DNA from: JAUWKC01 sp035529895
GTDB taxonomy: Bacteria > Planctomycetota > Phycisphaerae > Sedimentisphaerales > Anaerobacaceae
Length of the DNA: 17,092 bases
Direction of reading: 5' to 3'
Assembly (NCBI GenBank): GCA_035529895.1
Contig: DATKVV010000029.1
Span: 1 to 17,092 of the forward strand
Below are positions 13,672 to 17,092 of this stretch, in pieces. Positions within the stretch are counted from its first letter, which is position 1. Each line of letters starts with the position of its first letter. The translations under genes and the position numbers were made by a program. The notes under the pieces are model-generated. The model was not told where the DNA came from and ran no database searches. It worked only from the letters and a program-made list of their open reading frames with translations.

Positions 13672-14834
13672 ACAACCTCCTGACCGGAATCGTACCTGTC
13701 TCCCGCGGTCTCATAACCCAATTCTCTGAGCACTTGCTCAGTTGACACGCCCAGCTCCTTCTTAATCTGAGCCTCTTTCAACTTTTCCGTCATGTTCTCA
13801 GGCAGCGGACTGGGGAAAATAACATCCACCTCACGGTCCGCCTCCCTCGTTCTGTAAATATTCGCCTTATCAAGAATATCCAGCACCATCCCGCAGATTT
13901 TCTTCAGCCCTTCCCCGTATGTGAACTTCTTGCGCTCCGTCTTCGACAGCATCCCCATCAGCGTCAGTCTCAGCGCCACCGCGCTTGTCAGGTTGCCGAG
14001 CTTGCTCTTCAAAACCCCCGCCACAAGCGGCGTCACTCCACTTGTCTTGTCCATCGCCTCTCTTATCTCCGCGATGTGCATATCCTCGCTCGGTACCGCG
14101 GCATCCCCGCCAAACTCCTCGATAGTCGCCTCCGGATTGTCCGTGCACCACATCCTGCCCGGCGAGACCGGCCTGTCCTCAAAGCCCTCTATCCCCTTGC
14201 CCAGATACATCTTGAACGACTGAAAAGTTATCCTGTTGGCTCTGTCACTCAGCCGGGTATTCAGCTCGTCCTGCAGCGGTATCAGCGGCTCGACATCGCT
14301 CATCCCCTCGTAGTAACACGGCTGAGCAATGTTCTGTATGTGTACCACAGGCAAAAACCCCCACGCCGCCTCACCTTCGGCCGCCAGTTCCTTGTTCTCA
14401 TACCTCTGCCACGCCCTCTCCGAGGTAATCTCCGTCACCGCAACCACCCGCCGACTATCGCTGTTTTGTCTGTTCTGTGGGCTCCCGCTCTGGGAAAACC
14501 CCGACAGTAGTCTTGATAAGAACGAGCTTTTCCTGCCCAGCTCATTCTTCTTCTGGTAAAAGTGCTGCACGTAGTACTTGATTTTCTTGTAGTCGTCCTC
14601 CTCCAGAACAGGCAGTGCCCTCGGTGCTTCAATCAGTTCAAGGCCGACCGTCTGCGCCAATTGCAGCACGTCTTCAAGTGAAAGACTTTGGGAGGAAGAG
14701 GAAATGCATCGTTCTAAGATCTCATTGCCAGGCCTGACAAAACAGTCGACAAAACCGTAAACACTTCCGAGCACTGCCATATCCTGAAAGAATCCAATAG
14801 CGCCGTTCGCCTCAAACACTGCCGCAGCGGTCAT
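13668..14834 (-). CDS. Portal protein, SPP1 gp6-like, probably N-terminally truncated
   Basis: The portal protein forms the dodecameric DNA entry channel of the head. Here 388 residues show typical parts of the SPP1 gp6 family: MAVLGSVYGFVDCFV at 18-32, GFLPVVHIQNIAQP, EPLIPLQDELNTRLSDRANR, the conserved GVTPLVAGVLKSKLGNLTSA with SAVALRL, and GYETAG near the C-terminus. SPP1-type portals usually have about 100 further residues ahead of the LGSVYG strand, and these are absent. There is no good RBS before ATG 14834 and an in-frame TAA lies 24 bases upstream, so the gene appears cut off on its 5' side. The next gene on the right points the other way. Confidence 0.8.
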   Translation of the reverse strand: MTAAAVFEANGAIGFFQDMAVLGSVYGFVDCFVRPGNEILERCISSSSQSLSLEDVLQLAQTVGLELIEAPRALPVLEEDDYKKIKYYVQHFYQKKNELGRKSSFLSRLLSGFSQSGSPQNRQNSDSRRVVAVTEITSERAWQRYENKELAAEGEAAWGFLPVVHIQNIAQPCYYEGMSDVEPLIPLQDELNTRLSDRANRITFQSFKMYLGKGIEGFEDRPVSPGRMWCTDNPEATIEEFGGDAAVPSEDMHIAEIREAMDKTSGVTPLVAGVLKSKLGNLTSAVALRLTLMGMLSKTERKKFTYGEGLKKICGMVLDILDKANIYRTREADREVDVIFPSPLPENMTEKLKEAQIKKELGVSTEQVLRELGYETAGDRYDSGQEVV

Positions 14835-15044
14835 AAGTGTTTGTCTGAACGGTTCTTACCCGCGTTATTTTTGCTTAAAGAGGGGTTACAAAATGACAAC
14901 ACACTGGTGACAAAGTCTCAACATAGGCCAAACCAAAGCAAGAATGACGTAAGAGTGACGTGAGAGCTGCCAGAGCATTATCAGGCAGTCAATAAAAGCA
15001 CTGGCAGAAGCGTTCAAGGCAACGCAGAAGGGAGGATAAACGTT
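14835..15044. promoter_or_regulatory. Divergent intergenic region with tandem repeat and hairpins
   Basis: This 210-base gap separates the leftward portal gene from the rightward early-type genes. It contains a tandem 11-mer TGACGTAAGAG / TGACGTGAGAG (14945-14966), so both copies lie on the same DNA face. A CTGCC (14967-14971) can pair with either GGCAG at 14984-14988 or GGCAG at 15003-15007, the second being a 7-bp stem CTGCCAG/CTGGCAG. No convincing -35/-10 pair was seen. It likely holds the promoter and leader of the 15045-16821 operon. Confidence 0.45.
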
Positions 15045-15233
15045 ATGAAGAGCATAGAAAGGCGAGTCGCGAGAATAGAGGGCAAGCTCAGGGTACGCCA
15101 CGAACCCGTGACCGTACATATAGCCTATTTTGGCGACGACGAGCTACCTCCAGACGACGGCCAAGGCGTCTTTGTCTGCAAGCATTTCCATTACAAAGAT
15201 GTAAGGAGTGAACCCAAAGCCGGGATTCGGTAA
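15045..15233 (+). CDS. Small phage protein with shared N-terminal helix (1 of 3)
   Basis: ATG 15045 with GGAGG 9 bases upstream. The 62-residue protein opens with MKSIERRVARIEGKL, a short charged amphipathic helix, then a strand (VTVHIAYFGDDELPP) and a compact tail (GVFVCKHFHYKD). The N-terminal helix matches those of the two downstream proteins (S-x-x-x-R-V-x-x-I-E-x-K-L). It likely forms a coiled coil and heads the terminase-region operon. No function assigned. Confidence 0.55.
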   Translation: MKSIERRVARIEGKLRVRHEPVTVHIAYFGDDELPPDDGQGVFVCKHFHYKDVRSEPKAGIR

Positions 15234-15238
15234 AGACC

Positions 15239-15502
15239 ATGAGTTACCTGACAAGCCGGGTCAAGAAAATTGAACGGAAACTGGGCATGGGTCCAAGCCA
15301 AGGAACTATAACGAGGATAATCCTGTTCCGCGAAGGAGACCCAGAGCAAGAAGCGTTGCCGCCGGTGGAGGAGTGGCTAACCCTTACGCAACCAAAAGGC
15401 CCTGGCCACACGGTAAGCATCCTTATGGCTTCGAATGAGGTTGCAGCACGAAAGGAAAGATTTGGTTCGATACATAGCAACGGTACGGAGGGACAAGTGT
15501 GA
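15239..15502 (+). CDS. Small phage protein with shared N-terminal helix (2 of 3)
   Basis: An 87-residue protein starting 5 bases after the previous stop. It opens with MSYLTSRVKKIERKLGMG, clearly related to the 15045 and 15499 proteins, followed by a strand (TITRIILFREGDPE) and a variable tail. The first 35 or so residues after the helix resemble the 15045 protein in layout (helix, then hydrophobic strand and acidic turn), suggesting duplication and divergence. Its stop overlaps the next start (GTGA). Confidence 0.55.
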   Translation: MSYLTSRVKKIERKLGMGPSQGTITRIILFREGDPEQEALPPVEEWLTLTQPKGPGHTVSILMASNEVAARKERFGSIHSNGTEGQV

Positions 15503-15858
15503 GCAGCATTAAGAGATGCCTGGATACTCTCGAAAAGAAGGTCTTTGAGGTCCTTCCGGTAGCAGAGCATACTCTTTGGAACAAGAACCCAATAGGCAAT
15601 TACGCTTTCTATGTCGTATTGTGGGACTACCAAAAGGCCCATCCTGAGGATTTTACTGAGGAAGATATAGCAGCAACGGAACGCCAGATAAGGCACGGAG
15701 AAGCCCTTCTCCCCCAACTGAAGCAAGACCGAAATGACCCTGAGGTAAAGGAGTTCTACGAAAAGCTTGACTACGAACTTTACGTGTGCGAGCAGATAGT
15801 TCCCGAATCCATCCAAAAGCTTGTAGAACAGAACAAAGCGAAGGCAAAGAAAAAATGA
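15499..15858 (+). CDS. Small phage protein with shared N-terminal helix (3 of 3)
   Basis: GTG 15499 overlaps the stop of the previous gene and has GGAGGG at 15487-15492. The 119-residue protein begins MSSIKRCLDTLEKKV, a weaker version of the shared helix, then continues as an acidic helical protein (HPEDFTEEDIAATERQIRHG, VKEFYEKLDYELYVCEQIVP) ending in a Lys-rich tail. Its stop overlaps the start of the HTH gene (ATGA). Function unknown. Confidence 0.55.
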   Translation: MSSIKRCLDTLEKKVFEVLPVAEHTLWNKNPIGNYAFYVVLWDYQKAHPEDFTEEDIAATERQIRHGEALLPQLKQDRNDPEVKEFYEKLDYELYVCEQIVPESIQKLVEQNKAKAKKK

Positions 15859-16259
15859 CAGAATCCAACGAAAAACAACAAAACGGCCAAGAACAGAAAC
15901 TGACCGAAAGGCAACTTAAGGCTATTCCGCTGATAGTTACAAGCGCGACGTATACCGAAGCCTGCAAGAAAGCCGACCTCAACAGGACAACGCTTTACGA
16001 GTGGCTGAAAATGCCGGAGTTTAAGGCTGAGCTTGACCGGCAGCGGGACGAGGTTACCTCTGAGGCTTTCGGGGTATTATCGCAGAGTTTGACGAAGGCA
16101 GTTGAGACACTCGTGGGGTTGCTGGACCACAAAGACGACCGCCTGAAGCGGCTGACGGCGAAAGACATCATAGAGCACTTTCTAAAGCACAAAGAACTCA
16201 GGGAATTACTGGAACGGATAGAGGCCATAGAACAGAGGCTTGAAGGGCAGAAACGATGA
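15855..16259 (+). CDS. HTH protein, phage terminase-region type
   Basis: ATG 15855 overlaps the preceding stop (ATGA), which is why it is preferred over an upstream in-frame ATG at 15786. In the 134-residue protein residues about 17-60 (LTERQLKAIPLIVTSATYTE, then ACKKADLNRTTLYEWLKMPE) form a helix-turn-helix of the kind in phBC6A51-type proteins and many terminase small subunits. The C-terminal half is a long helix (HKELRELLERIEAIEQRLEG) suited to oligomerisation. It may bind the packaging site or act as a second small-terminase-like protein; assignment is inference. Confidence 0.65.
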   Translation: MTESNEKQQNGQEQKLTERQLKAIPLIVTSATYTEACKKADLNRTTLYEWLKMPEFKAELDRQRDEVTSEAFGVLSQSLTKAVETLVGLLDHKDDRLKRLTAKDIIEHFLKHKELRELLERIEAIEQRLEGQKR

Positions 16260-16366
16260 CCGAGGCTTGCTCGGAGCTAACGGAGCATATCAAAGCGGCA
16301 ATTAGAACCTTGGTGCAGGCTCACATTTCGACGGTAGAACAGAACCAACACAAAACAGCAGATTAG
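16256..16366 (+). CDS. 36-residue linker ORF
   Basis: ATG 16256 overlaps the HTH gene stop (ATGA) with GAAGGG upstream, and its TAG at 16364-16366 is immediately followed by the GGAG of the terminase small subunit gene. The predicted peptide (MTEACSELTEHIKAAIRTLV, then 16 more) is a single amphipathic helix with no recognised family. Tight coupling on both sides suggests it is translated, perhaps only to pass ribosomes on. Confidence 0.45.
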   Translation: MTEACSELTEHIKAAIRTLVQAHISTVEQNQHKTAD

Positions 16367-16374
16367 GAGCACGT

Positions 16375-16821
16375 ATGACAAGACTGAACAACAAACAGAA
16401 AGCGTTTTGCCGAGAGTACATCAAAGACTGGAACGCAACAAAGGCAGCAAAGAGAACAGGCTACAGCCCGAAGACTGCGTACTCGCAAGGGCAAAGACTG
16501 TTGAAAAATGTTGAGGTTCGGGCGGAAATTGACAGACTGAGTGCCGATATTACCGTTGAGAACAAGGTAGAGGTCAAAGAGATTATCTCTGGCCTCAAGG
16601 CTATTGCTTTTGCCTCTGACGATGCACGGGTCAACAATTCGGACAGGCTGCGGGCGCTTGAGCTTCTCGGCAAATACAAAAACATCTTCACCGAGCGTAA
16701 GGAGCACGTTGTCAGGCCTTTTGAGCCACCTCAAGAGCCAGAGGAGCGTAAAAAGTGGTTACAAGGGCAGTTGGCGTTGTTGGAGAGCGCCGAAAGCGCT
16801 GGCAATGGCTTAGTATTGTGA
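16375..16821 (+). CDS. Terminase small subunit
   Basis: ATG 16375 with AGGAG 5 bases upstream. The 148-residue protein matches the Terminase_2 small-subunit family: LNNKQKAFCREYIKDWNATK, AAKRTGYSPKTAYSQGQRLL, KNVEVRAEIDRL (helix-turn-helix plus oligomerisation region), and a later DRLRALELLGKYKNIF typical of these proteins. It recognises the packaging site and recruits the large subunit. The C-terminal tail is acidic. It points away from the portal gene, which is unusual for a canonical packaging module, and no large subunit follows in the remaining 270 bases. Confidence 0.85.
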   Translation: MTRLNNKQKAFCREYIKDWNATKAAKRTGYSPKTAYSQGQRLLKNVEVRAEIDRLSADITVENKVEVKEIISGLKAIAFASDDARVNNSDRLRALELLGKYKNIFTERKEHVVRPFEPPQEPEERKKWLQGQLALLESAESAGNGLVL

Positions 16822-17092
16822 AGCCTTTTGCCATAGTATTCACAATAACCGCTAAGGGCGGGGGGGGAGGGGGGAAGGCCCCCCCTGAGTTCGGAAAAAC
16901 AGGGGGCCCCACATATCAAGCTGGCCCCATTTTGAGATTGTCGATGCACGCAGCCCGCAATAAAGCCCTTGTTAGAGGCCGGTTTTGAAAAAAAAGGGTA
17001 GTCCAAGACGGTCCGGGCGGACTTTTTGCGTAAACCGCCCCTTGCTGGCCGTTTTTGGGCGTGCTGGGGCAAACGGTGGGGGGCCTATTAAA
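16822..17092. other. G-rich intergenic stretch after the terminase small subunit
   Basis: No convincing gene was seen here. It holds a G-run block (16856-16874) with at least four G3 tracts, a hairpin AGGGGGG/CCCCCCT (16868-16874 with 16880-16886), and GGGGCCCC near 16903. The open frame from TTG 16985 to the edge starts with Lys residues but matches nothing I know. Because it sits beside the small terminase, a packaging (cos or pac) site is possible, unproven. Confidence 0.4.
17000..17027 (+). terminator. Possible terminator of the terminase-region operon
   Basis: AGTCC (17000-17004) pairs with GGACT (17019-17023), with an inner GTCC/GGAC alternative around GGGC at 17015-17018, and a T run covers 17023-17027. 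The stem is short, so this is a moderate candidate for stopping the plus-strand operon. Confidence 0.4.

Noticed and set aside
14886..15119. Minus-strand ORF that could hold the missing portal N-terminus
   Set aside because: Its product is Leu/Cys/His-rich and does not resemble portal sequence, and it lies opposite a plus-strand gene with a strong RBS.

Overview
The window looks like the structural half of a tailed-phage genome (prophage or free phage in a metagenomic contig), bordered on the left by host or mobile DNA. No ribosomal, tRNA or host housekeeping gene is visible, so the host cannot be fixed. Moderate GC, an IS630-type transposase start and the style of the virion proteins would suit an environmental Gram-negative such as a planctomycete or relative, but that is only an impression.

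Left edge (1-1300): the first 57 bases, read on the minus strand, are the start of an IS630-type transposase. The rest of that IS end runs into a DUF3800 gene on the plus strand that has lost its usual N-terminus. DUF3800 overlaps a 163-residue partner that resembles phage BECR-fold nucleases.

Cargo and possible lysis region (1237-4800): a minus-strand lipoprotein gene is tightly coupled to two small ORFs and ends near a clear intrinsic terminator. Divergent from it, behind a recognisable sigma70-type promoter, is a spore-photoproduct-lyase-like radical SAM gene. It meets tail to tail, with 3 bases between, a class I methyltransferase gene. A small membrane/coiled-coil protein follows.

Morphogenesis operon (14834 down to 4797, minus strand): portal (SPP1 gp6-like), coiled-coil scaffold-like protein, SU10-type major capsid protein (DUF5309), a strong hairpin, a head-tail connector-like protein, then a run of beta-rich virion proteins (two with a shared FN3-like motif, one LamG) and a 612-residue hub-like protein. 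Many junctions are ATGA, TAATG or RBS-in-stop overlaps, so this is one co-translated late operon. No tape-measure gene is present, which points to a short-tailed virus.

Right arm (15045-16821, plus strand): three small proteins sharing an N-terminal helix, an HTH protein, a 36-residue ORF and a terminase small subunit. This arm points away from the portal gene, and the portal appears to lack its N-terminal part, so the junction at about 14.84-15.03 kb may be a rearrangement or misassembly. The last 270 bases are G-rich, with hairpins and a possible terminator, and no convincing terminase large subunit.
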